A stretch of DNA of 64,000 bases from Desulfoluna limicola (GTDB lineage Bacteria > Desulfobacterota > Desulfobacteria > Desulfobacterales > Desulfolunaceae), in NCBI RefSeq assembly GCF_021654575.1, contig NZ_AP024488.1:3557501-3621500 (forward strand). Direction: 5' to 3'. The position numbers and the translations under genes are program-made. The notes under the pieces are model-generated. The model was not told the origin of the DNA and made no database searches. It saw nothing but the letters and a program-made list of their open reading frames with translations. Below are positions 26,636 through 35,382 of the stretch, in pieces; positions within the stretch are counted from its first letter, which is position 1, and each line of letters opens with the position of its first letter.

Positions 26636-28990
26636 ATGAGAAGTAAATTCATCTGTCTTTTGATATCACTGGTAACGGTTCTCTCCGTCGCCGCCACGCA
26701 AATGGCCGAGGCAGCCCTTCCCGTTGCCCGGATAGGCATCGTCACCGACGGCCAGTGGCTCAGGCACCCTGAGGCCGTGGACGTCTTCAAGCAAGAGCTC
26801 CTGACCCTTGCGGAAGGCGAGTTTGACGTTCGCTTCCCGGAAGCGCGGACCCTTCACGGCAACTGGAGCATTGACGGGGTCAATGGCGCCCTCGACGCCC
26901 TGTTGAACGCACCCGATGTGGACATGATCATGGCCCTGGGGTTTGTGGCCACCAGCGAGACGTTCAAACGCAAAAACCTCCAAAAACCAGTATTCTGCCC
27001 CTTTGTGGTGGATGACAAGGTGCAGAAGCTCCCCATAAATGGAGGCGGGTCCGGCGTTAAAAACCTCAATTACATCAACGTCCAGAAGAGCATCGACAAA
27101 GAGATAAAAACACTCAATGAGATTGCTCCTTTCTCGACCCTTTCAGTCATCGCAAACCCCTTTGACATCAAGGCGCTTCCCGGCGTTGTCGCGTACTTGA
27201 AAAACAGGGCAAAAGATAATGGAATCCAGCTTCACTTTGTGGAGTATGCAGGAACCGCTGAAAAAACCCTGGAAAAGATCCCACCCTCAACCGAAGCCAT
27301 CCTCGTCAGCGCCCTTCTGCAAACACCGCCCGACGAGTTCGACAAACTGGTAAATGGCCTCATCGACAAGATGCTGCCCAGCTTCTCCATCTGGGGCATG
27401 GATGACGTGAAAGCTGGAGTCCTGGCCACCCTGACCCCCCAGTCAAATCTTCAGCACCTTGCCCGAAGTGTTGCCGTGAATATCCTAGAGGTGCTACGAG
27501 GTGAAAAAGCCGAAACACTTCCCGTCTCATTCAGCGGGGGCCAGAGCCTGACCATCAACTGGGCCACGGCCAAGGCCATCGAAGTTTACCCGAAATGGGA
27601 CATCATGACAGAAGCGCAGCTTATCGATGACCATGTCAGGGGAGAGGGGCGAAGGCTCACCCTTGAGGATGCGGTGAAAGAATCTGTCAAAGCAAACCTC
27701 GACCTGATGGCCGCGGACAGGGCCGTCGCTTCAGGCATGGAGGATGTCAAAAAATCGCGCTCCTCCCTCCTGCCCCAGATTGGCCTCGGAACCCAGGCCA
27801 CCCTCATTGACAGCGACAGGGCAGCGTGGGCAGCAGGCTCGAACCCGGAAAAGACGTGGACCGGTTCGGCAACCGCCGGCCAGGTCCTCTATTCGGACAA
27901 AGCCTGGACTGGCTACACGGTACAGAAACATACCCAGGAGTCCCGTGTCGAGAATCGCGAAGCCCTGATGCTGGACATCATGAACACCGCTGCCACAGCC
28001 TACCTCAATGTGCTCAGGGCCGAGGCGGTTCTGAACATACAAACCGACAACCTCAAGCTGACCCGCGCCAACCTTGAACGTTCCAAGGTTCGGGTGTCAG
28101 TCGGTGCGGCAGGCCCGGAAGAGGTATACCGGTGGGAAAGTGAGCTGGCGAATCGCCTTCAGGAGGTGCTGGTGGCAGAGTCGTCGCTCCTTGACGCACG
28201 AAGCGAAATGAACCGAATCATGGGCAGGCCGTTGACAGAGGATTTCGCCCCTGCCGAATCCGGGGTGAGGGACCCCCTTCCCGTGTTGAAGGACCACCGG
28301 ATTTTCGATTACCTTGAGACCCCCCGAAAAATCCGTGTGTTGATGGATTTCCTTATGCAGGAGAGCCTTGTCCTTTCCCCGGAGCTCAAAGCCATCAATG
28401 CTCAAATGGCTGCACGCCAACGGATCCTGGTTTCATCCAAACGCGAATTCTGGCTCCCCACCATCGAGCTTCAGGGCAGCGTCACCGAGATGTTTGACAA
28501 AAGCGGTGAAGGGAGCCAGGACACTTCATTTGACGACACCAACTGGTCTGTCGGCGTGTCTGCATCCCTTCCCCTCTTCAGCGGCGGCGGAAAATCTGCC
28601 GAGCTGAGGCAAAGCCGGGAGGAGATTGCCAGGCTCGATACGGAGCGCAAGGCAACGGCGGAGAGAGTCACCCAGCGTACCCTCATCGCCATGAACAAAG
28701 TCAGGGCATCGTATCCGGGGATACGCCTTTCAAAAAATGCCGCCGAATCCGCGGCAAACAACCTCCAGCTTGTGACGGATTCCTATGTGCGTGGCGTTCT
28801 CTCCATCATTGATCTCCTTGACGCCCAGAACCTTGCCCTGGTTGCCGAGCAGCAGGCGGCAAACGCCGTCTATGATTTCCTCACGAACCTCATGGAGGTC
28901 CAGCGCTCCACGGGGGCATTTTTCCTCTACGCTGACGAAGCCGAACGTGATGAGTGGTTCGGCAAAATGGAGCACTATTTCAGCAAGTAA
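26636..28990 (+). CDS. Fusion of ABC-type substrate-binding domain with TolC-like outer-membrane channel
   Basis: 784 residues from the ATG at 26636 (GGGAG seven bases upstream), giving signal peptide MRSKFICLLISLVTVLSVAA. Residues about 30-322 form an ABC_sub_bind (YtxM/TrpX-like) periplasmic binding domain: VARIGIVTDG, VDMIMALGFVATSETF, and the characteristic end LTINWATAKAIEVYPKWDIM. Residues about 341-784 are an OEP/TolC protomer beginning RRLTLEDAVKESVKANLDLM, with the inner repeat ending GVLSIIDLLDAQNLAL. Ordinary TolC proteins are about 420-490 residues and have no such N-terminal domain. It probably completes the RND system; the binding domain may sample substrate in the periplasm. 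Confidence 0.88.
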   Translation: MRSKFICLLISLVTVLSVAATQMAEAALPVARIGIVTDGQWLRHPEAVDVFKQELLTLAEGEFDVRFPEARTLHGNWSIDGVNGALDALLNAPDVDMIMALGFVATSETFKRKNLQKPVFCPFVVDDKVQKLPINGGGSGVKNLNYINVQKSIDKEIKTLNEIAPFSTLSVIANPFDIKALPGVVAYLKNRAKDNGIQLHFVEYAGTAEKTLEKIPPSTEAILVSALLQTPPDEFDKLVNGLIDKMLPSFSIWGMDDVKAGVLATLTPQSNLQHLARSVAVNILEVLRGEKAETLPVSFSGGQSLTINWATAKAIEVYPKWDIMTEAQLIDDHVRGEGRRLTLEDAVKESVKANLDLMAADRAVASGMEDVKKSRSSLLPQIGLGTQATLIDSDRAAWAAGSNPEKTWTGSATAGQVLYSDKAWTGYTVQKHTQESRVENREALMLDIMNTAATAYLNVLRAEAVLNIQTDNLKLTRANLERSKVRVSVGAAGPEEVYRWESELANRLQEVLVAESSLLDARSEMNRIMGRPLTEDFAPAESGVRDPLPVLKDHRIFDYLETPRKIRVLMDFLMQESLVLSPELKAINAQMAARQRILVSSKREFWLPTIELQGSVTEMFDKSGEGSQDTSFDDTNWSVGVSASLPLFSGGGKSAELRQSREEIARLDTERKATAERVTQRTLIAMNKVRASYPGIRLSKNAAESAANNLQLVTDSYVRGVLSIIDLLDAQNLALVAEQQAANAVYDFLTNLMEVQRSTGAFFLYADEAERDEWFGKMEHYFSK

Positions 28991-29002
28991 AACGGTGAGG
29001 CC

Positions 29003-30283
29003 TTGGCACAAACAAATCCTGCCCACATAACAGCCTGCCACGGGTGTGACCTGCTGCTTGACTCAGGAGATGTCACACCCGGCAGCACGGCCGTCTGCCC
29101 ACGGTGCGGTTCCCCCGTTCACACCCCGAAAAAAGACTCCGTGAACCGCACCCTGGCCTATGCATTCACCGCCCTGCTGTTCTATTTCCCCGCCGTCTTC
29201 ATGCCGCTGATGACGTTGACCGTACTGGGCATCGAGGGGAGCGGGAGTATTGCCGACAACGGCATCTTGCTCTACCAGCAGGGCTATATCGGTGTTGCGG
29301 CCATGGTATTTCTCACCGCGGTCCTCCTGACCTTCCTGAACCCCACCCTGCTCTTTACCCTCGCCTTGTTGGTCAGGCTCAAAAAGGCCCCCCGCATGCA
29401 GTCCTGGATACTGCGCACCTTTCAGCACCTGGAAGAGTGGGCAATGGCCGAGGTCTATCTTATCGGCGTCCTGGTGACACTGATCAAGGTCCACTCCATG
29501 ACAACCATTGAGTACAACCTGGGCTTTTTCTGCTTTGTCGTTATGGTGATCATGAACATCTGCGCATTGTCTGCGCTGGATAAAGCCCGTTTTTGGTCTC
29601 TGATAGAAGCCCAGCGGGGCCCCACCCGCCAACATGGTGTGAGAAATTCCCCGACCATGCCGGACACGGCCATGGAAGCGGGGCTGATGAGATGCCACGA
29701 TTGCGGCCTCCTGACCCGCGGTACTGAGCTTTCCGGCGGTGCTGCCCACGAATGCCCCCGCTGCGAAGCCACCCTTCACTACAGAAAACCGGGCAGCATC
29801 GGGTGCACCTGGGCTCTGGTCATCACCTCGGCCGTTCTGATGATCCCGGCCAACCTGCTCCCCATCATGCGTGTGGATTATCTCGGGTCCTCCCAATACT
29901 CCACCATCATGGATGGGATCATCTACTTCATCCATTCCGGGGAGTACGGCATCGCCGTTGTGATCTTTACCGCCTCCGTTCTCGTTCCGGTCTACAAAAT
30001 CATCGGCCTTGCCCTGTCGCTGCTCACCGTTCAGCTCAAGTGGAACACCCGGCTCCGGCAAAAGACCATGATGTTTCGATTCATCGAGTTTATCGGGCGA
30101 TGGTCCATGCTCGATATTTTTGTCATCGCCCTGATGACGGTGCTGGTCAATTTCGGTGGATTCACCTCCACCCATGCAGCAGAGGGCGCCCCGTTTTTTA
30201 CCGGGGTGGTCGCCTGCACCATGCTTGCAGCCATTACCTTTGATGCCCGCCTCATCTGGGACAATAGCCAGCCGGGATCATAA
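29003..30283 (+). CDS. pqiA: Paraquat-inducible protein A family membrane protein
   Basis: 426 residues comprising two homologous halves. Each opens with a zinc-ribbon-like tetracysteine motif (CHGCDLLL...CPRCGSPV at C12/C15/C32/C35; CHDCGLLT...CPRCEATL near 231-256) followed by four membrane helices. PqiA works with the MCE protein PqiB in lipid transport between inner and outer membranes. The start is a TTG at 29003, 12 bases after the TolC-fusion stop, with GAGG unusually close (two bases); the first Cys motif leaves little room for another start. Co-transcription with the efflux genes is likely. Confidence 0.88.
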   Translation: MAQTNPAHITACHGCDLLLDSGDVTPGSTAVCPRCGSPVHTPKKDSVNRTLAYAFTALLFYFPAVFMPLMTLTVLGIEGSGSIADNGILLYQQGYIGVAAMVFLTAVLLTFLNPTLLFTLALLVRLKKAPRMQSWILRTFQHLEEWAMAEVYLIGVLVTLIKVHSMTTIEYNLGFFCFVVMVIMNICALSALDKARFWSLIEAQRGPTRQHGVRNSPTMPDTAMEAGLMRCHDCGLLTRGTELSGGAAHECPRCEATLHYRKPGSIGCTWALVITSAVLMIPANLLPIMRVDYLGSSQYSTIMDGIIYFIHSGEYGIAVVIFTASVLVPVYKIIGLALSLLTVQLKWNTRLRQKTMMFRFIEFIGRWSMLDIFVIALMTVLVNFGGFTSTHAAEGAPFFTGVVACTMLAAITFDARLIWDNSQPGS

Positions 30284-30578
30284 AAACGCCTCCGGCGGGC
30301 AGGAAATGCCCCCAAGGTTCGCAAGTGCTCCGACCCCTCGGTCCTCGGGTACGCCATACTCGCTGACGGGGGCCAAACGTATGACACGGTTGACAAACAG
30401 GTCTTAAAAACTGGTTCTTGAATGATCTCCGCTTTTAAAGACGGGTGTGATTTGACCCGAGGAACGAGGGGCAATGAGCATCCGCAACCAGCTTTCAAGG
30501 GGGCTCACCTTGCCGCCGGAGGCCATATTTTTTTTTGTCGAGTATGTTCCCATGCCCTAACTGAAAACAGAGGACAGC
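30284..30578. repeat. Two repeat modules between pqiA and pqiB
   Basis: GCCTCCGGCGGGCAGG at 30289, a GCAAGTG ... CCCCTCGGTCCTCGGG ... ACTCGC hairpin, then from 30396 an inverted module: TTGACAAACAGGTC, GACCCGAGGAACGAGGGGC, AGCTTTCAAGGGGGCTCACC, GCCGCCGGAGGC. Insertion of repeats between what are normally adjacent genes is typical of this genome. Confidence 0.75.
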
Positions 30579-32165
30579 ATGAAAAAAGCCACCATAAAAG
30601 CCAGACGAAAGCTCTCTCCCGTATGGATTCTCCCCATCATTGCCATATTGATCGGAGGCTGGCTGGTTGTAAAAAGTGTTCGCGAGGCGGGGTATGACAT
30701 CGTTGTCCGCATGGAAGACGCGGTGGGAATCACGCCGGGTAAAACACAGGTACTCTACAAGGGACTTCCCGTGGGCCTGGTCAAAAAACTCACCATCTCC
30801 AAAAACCTGGCCTATGTCGACGCCACAATAGAAATGAGAAAGCAATCCAGGGAGAAGCTGGTTGAGGACTCCCGATTCTGGGTGGTTCGGCCTGAGGTTT
30901 CCGTAAACCAGATCACCGGCTTAGACACCCTTGTCTCCGGCAGTTATATCGGGGTCCTGCCAGGTAAATCCAACACCCTGTCATCTCAGTTTACCGCCTT
31001 ACAAGAACCTCCGCCAGCCCTTGAGAACGCCCCCGGGCTCCACGTGACCCTTTTAACCAACAGCTCCAGCAGCCACGAACCGGGAGCCCCCGTTCTGTTT
31101 AAAAAAATTCGGGTCGGCGAGGTCCTCTCCAGCAGCCTCGAAGCAGACGCGGCCATCAAAATCAACATCCTCATCTATAAACAGCACGCCCACCTTGTCA
31201 CCTCATCATCCCTTTTCTGGGACCTGAGCGGCATCACATTAAAGGCTAACCTGTCCGACATCAGCCTCAAAATCGGGACATTCAAGTCCATGGTCGCAGG
31301 AGGTATCATCTTTGAGACCCCCGAAGGGGGCAATCCCGTGTCCCCCGGTCAAACATTTCCTCTCTACAAAGATGCCCGGGAAGCCCAACATGCCGATGAT
31401 GTCCACATCACGTTGCGTATGCCTCCGCACCAAGGCGTCAACCCCGGTGCGGATATCACGTATCGCAACGTGACCATCGGAACGGTCAATGACGTAACGC
31501 TTGCTGAAGACATGGAATCGCTGGTGGCTGTTGCGGGTATCACAAAAAAAGCCGCAAAGCTCCTGCGCCATGGGACCTATTTCTGGGTGATCACTCCGGA
31601 AATTGGCGTATCGGGAATCAAAAACGTGGACAGCATTCTCAAGGGCGGCTACCTGAAGCTTGTTCCCGGCAATGGCGCCCCCCAACGGGAATTTACCGTT
31701 TATGAAACCCCCCCGGTTCGCATCAATGAAACCACAGGTCTCAACCTGGTCCTTGAAAGCAAGAGCCTCGGATCCCTCAAAAAAAACCACCCGGTGTACT
31801 ACAGGCAGGTCAAGGTGGGTCACGTCACCGGGTCCGAATTGTCCGCGGACAGGAAAAAAGTGTATGTGTACATAAATATCCACAAGCAGTTCACCGACCT
31901 GATCAGTGAGCACACCAAGTTTTGGAACGTCAGCGGCCTTCGAATCAAGGGCGGATTGATGACCAAGATGAAGATCTCGTCTGAGTCCTTTGAATCTCTT
32001 ATTGCCGGCGGAATTGCCCTGGCAACCCCTGAAATGGAGACAATGGGAAAAAAAGTAAAAAAAGGCCATCACTTTGTCCTGCACCAGGAACTGGATGAAA
32101 AGTGGCTGGAATGGCTTGAGTGGAACTCTGATATTGTGATCGATCTGGATGAAAAGAAGCGATAA
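30579..32165 (+). CDS. pqiB: MCE-domain lipid transport protein (PqiB-like)
   Basis: 528 residues. A short cytoplasmic basic start and one membrane helix (SPVWILPIIAILIGGWLVVK) are followed by four MCE-like repeats. These begin near YDIVVRMEDAVGITPGKTQV, LHVTLLTNSSSSHEPGAPVL, VHITLRMPPHQGVNPGADIT and LNLVLESKSLGSLKKNHPVY. Each shows the YKG/YRNV..G.V core. MCE proteins form hexameric periplasmic tubes that carry lipids across the envelope. E. coli PqiB has three MCE domains and a long helical tail; here there are four and almost no tail. No PqiC lipoprotein gene follows. Confidence 0.9.
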   Translation: MKKATIKARRKLSPVWILPIIAILIGGWLVVKSVREAGYDIVVRMEDAVGITPGKTQVLYKGLPVGLVKKLTISKNLAYVDATIEMRKQSREKLVEDSRFWVVRPEVSVNQITGLDTLVSGSYIGVLPGKSNTLSSQFTALQEPPPALENAPGLHVTLLTNSSSSHEPGAPVLFKKIRVGEVLSSSLEADAAIKINILIYKQHAHLVTSSSLFWDLSGITLKANLSDISLKIGTFKSMVAGGIIFETPEGGNPVSPGQTFPLYKDAREAQHADDVHITLRMPPHQGVNPGADITYRNVTIGTVNDVTLAEDMESLVAVAGITKKAAKLLRHGTYFWVITPEIGVSGIKNVDSILKGGYLKLVPGNGAPQREFTVYETPPVRINETTGLNLVLESKSLGSLKKNHPVYYRQVKVGHVTGSELSADRKKVYVYINIHKQFTDLISEHTKFWNVSGLRIKGGLMTKMKISSESFESLIAGGIALATPEMETMGKKVKKGHHFVLHQELDEKWLEWLEWNSDIVIDLDEKKR

Positions 32166-33053
32166 AATAAAAAACTGCCTGCGGCCAAGGTGAGGTCACC
32201 TTGAAACCCTATCGCGAATGCGTGGAGGTCACCGTGATGCAGTCGCTTTGGAGGCATTCGCGTGGAGGGTAAGGTATTACGATCGTTCTTGAGAAGAGAC
32301 CTGTTTCACTTTTGCGTAACGACAGCTCCTCAATTTCGTCTTCCCCGGCTGTCCGGGTGGCCTGAAGTGTCAGGTAAACCTTTATGGTGCGTTTCATGGT
32401 CGTGTTGGCGGATCGAGTGACCGGGGATCCATGTTTGCATGATGACACCGGTTGACGCTCATTTTGACGGTTGACTTTTTCTGGAATAACTCCGGCGGCA
32501 AGGGTGCCGAAGCCACGTTAAGCAAAACACCTATCAAGTATGTTGCCGCAGGGATTTGCCCCTCGTTCATCGGGCCAAGTTGCTGCGGTTTTCGTAACTA
32601 TTCAGCCATACCTCCGGCGGGTTGCTTTTTAAAAAAGCTCCGCAAGAACTTTCCCGTTGTGGTTCCCTTTATCCTTAGCCCCCAATGTATGGATTGCAGA
32701 CATCGGCAGTGCAATCGAAACTGCCCTCAAAACCTGTTTGTCCAACTTTTCAAAAATTTGGGCCCGGCAGGGCCGCCGGAGGCAATATTGAGCTGAATAG
32801 TTACCGGTTTTCTAACATAAACGCCTCATTTATTCCTTCCCTCCTGGGCAACCCCTCGTTGCTGCATGTCCTCTACACGAAACCTTATAACGTACACTTG
32901 TCACTATATAGTACCTATGCTACACACGTGTGAGAGAGTAATACCCGGATCCACAAAATTTTTCGACCATTTAACGAGCACACCACACGACGCCACTTAC
33001 AATCAGGTGTAATAATCCAGCCCACACTATCTCTGCAGGTTTCAAGGTAAAAT
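32166..33053. repeat. Long repeat element copy 1 plus short modules; no gene
   Basis: Copy 1 of a roughly 340-bp element at about 32183-32540: GCGAATGCGTGGAGGTC ... GGCATTCGCG, TTCTTGAGAAGAGACCTG, CTTCCCCGGCTGTCCGG, GGATCGAGTGACCGGGGA and AACTCCGGCGGCAAGGG. It is followed by a GCCTCCGGCGGGT module at 32610, and CCTGTTTGTCCAACTTTTC ... GGGCCGCCGGAGGC at 32735-32782. The DNA at 32820-33053 is AT-rich and probably holds the promoter of the next gene, including palindrome CACACGTGTG near 32922. Confidence 0.75.
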
Positions 33054-33521
33054 ATGGCTCTTATAGATTTCATTCTAAAAGCAAAACTATCCGGATACGC
33101 AAGCGGCGGTGAGGGACAAAAGAGAGCCTTTGATGATGGAGCCCGTGGTTTTGAAATAGCGGCAGATGGCTACAGGTACCTGGACCGTTATTATGGATTC
33201 AACCCCTTTTCAGGGGCCGAACACATTTACGATGCCGACGCCTCATTAATCTGGACCATGAATTATTACGGTGAGGTGCTGCCAGAGCACTCTGCTCCTG
33301 AAAAAATCTATGCATTCCTCAGGGAGGCCATGCTGCTCATTACCCCTGAATACCCCTTCAGAGGTCCATCCGAATTAAAACAAGGCCATTTACAATATGA
33401 AAACATCCAACATGGAACTTTGGACAGCTTTCATGGTGTAGAAAGCATCTATGAGAAGGGTGAACGAGTGTATTTTCTGTTCTACCACGGCGGCAGGATG
33501 ATTAAGAACATATACCAGTGA
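33054..33521 (+). CDS. DUF5680-like small protein
   Basis: 155 residues, no signal peptide or membrane segment. The sequence FILKAKLSGYASGGEGQKRA near the start, YRYLDRYYGFNPFSGAEHIY in the middle and SLIWTMNYYGEV are the recurring motifs of DUF5680 proteins, for which no biochemical function is established. AAGGT lies seven bases before the ATG. A gap of 33 bases separates it from the next gene, so the two may be co-transcribed. Confidence 0.75.
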   Translation: MALIDFILKAKLSGYASGGEGQKRAFDDGARGFEIAADGYRYLDRYYGFNPFSGAEHIYDADASLIWTMNYYGEVLPEHSAPEKIYAFLREAMLLITPEYPFRGPSELKQGHLQYENIQHGTLDSFHGVESIYEKGERVYFLFYHGGRMIKNIYQ

Positions 33522-33554
33522 ACACCACCAGCAAAACACCAGGGAGAAATCCAA

Positions 33555-34079
33555 ATGACGTTACGGAACATGGTCACGGGCGTGCTTTCAGTTTGCCTGT
33601 TGCTGGTGGCAAGCGCCCCTTCTGCACTCGCATCGGATGCAGTCGTCCAGATGGGGGGATACTCCTTTGTCTTGCCCGCGAACTGGATCATCGCAAATAA
33701 TGGCAGAGCAAATCCCGGCGTTATTGCTCACCGATATTCCGCAGGGAAAAAGATCGGTGAAATACTGGCCGCCACCTTGCGTGGCGACATGGATAAAGAA
33801 ATCCAAGAAATGTTGAACTCGGCAAATAGCAGCAAGGGAAGCATCCACGTGTTGGATTATTCTCATTTCCAGACAGCTTCATTTTTGCAGGGCAGGAGAC
33901 TGACACTTCAAATCAACGCCAGCGATTCGGATTACGGAGCTCCGCTTATATTCCACGCCATCTATCTCCCGAGGCGCGACGGTGGCACCACCACCTTTAA
34001 GCTGAGATGTGGGGAGTCCAGAGAAAATATCTTAATTCCGGAATTCAACGCCATCCTGAGACAAGCGAAAGTATTGTAA
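33555..34079 (+). CDS. Exported protein of unknown function
   Basis: 174 residues with a signal peptide (MTLRNMVTGVLSVCLLLVASAPSALA) and a predicted mature beta-rich domain beginning VVQMGGYSFVLPANWIIANN. The layout 'gysfxLPxgWxx' followed by a single small domain is common among periplasmic proteins of unknown role. AGGGAG precedes the ATG at a suitable distance. It lies in a row of three small genes (33054-34527). No catalytic motif is visible. Confidence 0.7.
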   Translation: MTLRNMVTGVLSVCLLLVASAPSALASDAVVQMGGYSFVLPANWIIANNGRANPGVIAHRYSAGKKIGEILAATLRGDMDKEIQEMLNSANSSKGSIHVLDYSHFQTASFLQGRRLTLQINASDSDYGAPLIFHAIYLPRRDGGTTTFKLRCGESRENILIPEFNAILRQAKVL

Positions 34080-34104
34080 CACCATGAGCCTTGGGGGAGA
34101 TACG

Positions 34105-34527
34105 ATGACACTGACAGAAAAAGTAGACGCCTTTGCGGAAGCCTTCGAGAACTGTGAGTTGGACAAGGTGATGTCCTGGTTTGCCCATGATGCTGTCTAC
34201 ACCTCGTATGACGGGAAAAGGTGCGAGGGACTTTCTGCCATACGAAAGGAGTTCTCACGGCTGTTCAGCGGAACATATGGCCGCCTGATCTTTCACCACG
34301 GCCAGACCATTGTCGACGAACAGGAAAAAAAGGTCGTCTATACCTGGTCCTGCGAACATGACCTTACCAGCGAGTGCAGCCCTCTCCTCAAGCCCATCCG
34401 GCTCTTCACCACCACCAACAAAAGCTGGGAAGGCCTCGATATCTTTCTGTTCGATGAAAGCGGAGAGCGTATCACCGAGAAACAGGTCTACTGTCGCGCC
34501 GTGGTCCCAAAAATCAAATGGTTTTAA
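34105..34527 (+). CDS. SnoaL/NTF2-like cone-fold protein
   Basis: 140 residues. An N-terminal helix pair (LTEKVDAFAEAFENCELDKV) leads to MSWFAHDAVYTSYDGKRCEG, then the curved sheet of a SnoaL-like domain, as found in isomerases and binding proteins. The usual 'ADDa.y' style motif is present as FAHDAVY. The start at 34105 follows GGGGGAG; an ATG at 34084 has no such site. It is 25 bases after the exported protein, so the pair probably shares a transcript. Ligand or reaction unknown. Confidence 0.75.
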   Translation: MTLTEKVDAFAEAFENCELDKVMSWFAHDAVYTSYDGKRCEGLSAIRKEFSRLFSGTYGRLIFHHGQTIVDEQEKKVVYTWSCEHDLTSECSPLLKPIRLFTTTNKSWEGLDIFLFDESGERITEKQVYCRAVVPKIKWF

Positions 34528-35382
34528 GGACAGACCATCTCCTCACAACCATTTTACTTTGCCTTTGGGATCAATGTCGGTCCCGCCTCACCTGTTCAGT
34601 GCCCCATCTCCTCAATTCATTTGCGCAAGGAAGCAGGCGCCGGAATTTGTGAGGCTTGCCGGGGTATTGTTTGATTTTGCAGGCCCAACAAAGTACTATC
34701 CATTGATCGAGAGCATTTTTAGTTTGCATTGTTCATAAATAAGTAACAAGTATCAAAAAATCATTTGTACCTGTGTCTCATTGAGTTCAAGGTTGAAGCC
34801 CATCCCAATGAGGTTCACAGTTGCTCAAGGCTCACTGTCAATCAAGGGTTTAGCCCGGATATTTCATGAGAAAACGATCAAGCCAAAGCAATAGAATGTG
34901 ATTGCCGTGCGTTATTGTGAAAAATTCAGTTATTTCAAAAATGCAAAATATAATTCACGGTTTTCTGTTTGATTTTCTCACCCTCCGGGCGAGCCGGGTG
35001 CACTCATCTGCTGCGTTATCAGAGCTTTGAGGTAAACCACTACATCTGCAGCTCTGATGCCTTGCATATAAGCGCACCCGACTCGTGAAATATCCGAGTT
35101 AAGCTCTCAGCATTAGCCACCGAAATTGCTCCGGTGAAAGTCTACCTATGAGTTGAAATCAGAACAGCCCCGGCTCATACACTTGTGGCACACGTTGCAT
35201 GTCCTCAAACTACACGCGAATGCGACATGCTTCGGAGTGACGAAATCCGTAGCGCATTCGCAACCAGCTTTCAAGGTGGCTCACCTTGCCGCCGGAGGCT
35301 TGCTTTTTCCATTTACTGACAACCATGCCCCCCGAGCTTTGGTGCCATGGCATAAGGTATTAACCAACACAGATTGAGACCC
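34528..35382. other. Gap with a MITE-like element and a repeat module; no gene
   Basis: Besides the element at 34846-35106, a repeat module at about 35215-35300 has GCGAATGCGACATG ... GCGCATTCGC, AACCAGCTTTCAAGGTGGC and GCCGCCGGAGGC. No coding region is supported. Confidence 0.6.
34846..35106. mobile_element. Miniature inverted-repeat element (MITE-like)
   Basis: Left end GGGTTTAGCCCGGATATTTC (to 34870) and right end, read inverted, GAGCTTAACTCGGATATTTC (35082-35106) match at about 19 of 25 positions, with a perfectly shared CGGATATTTCA core. The interior has further self-complementarity (GAGCCGGGTGCACTC ... GCGCACCCGACTC) but no reading frame. Size about 260 bp. It is likely a non-autonomous derivative of an insertion sequence not present in the window. 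Confidence 0.6.
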
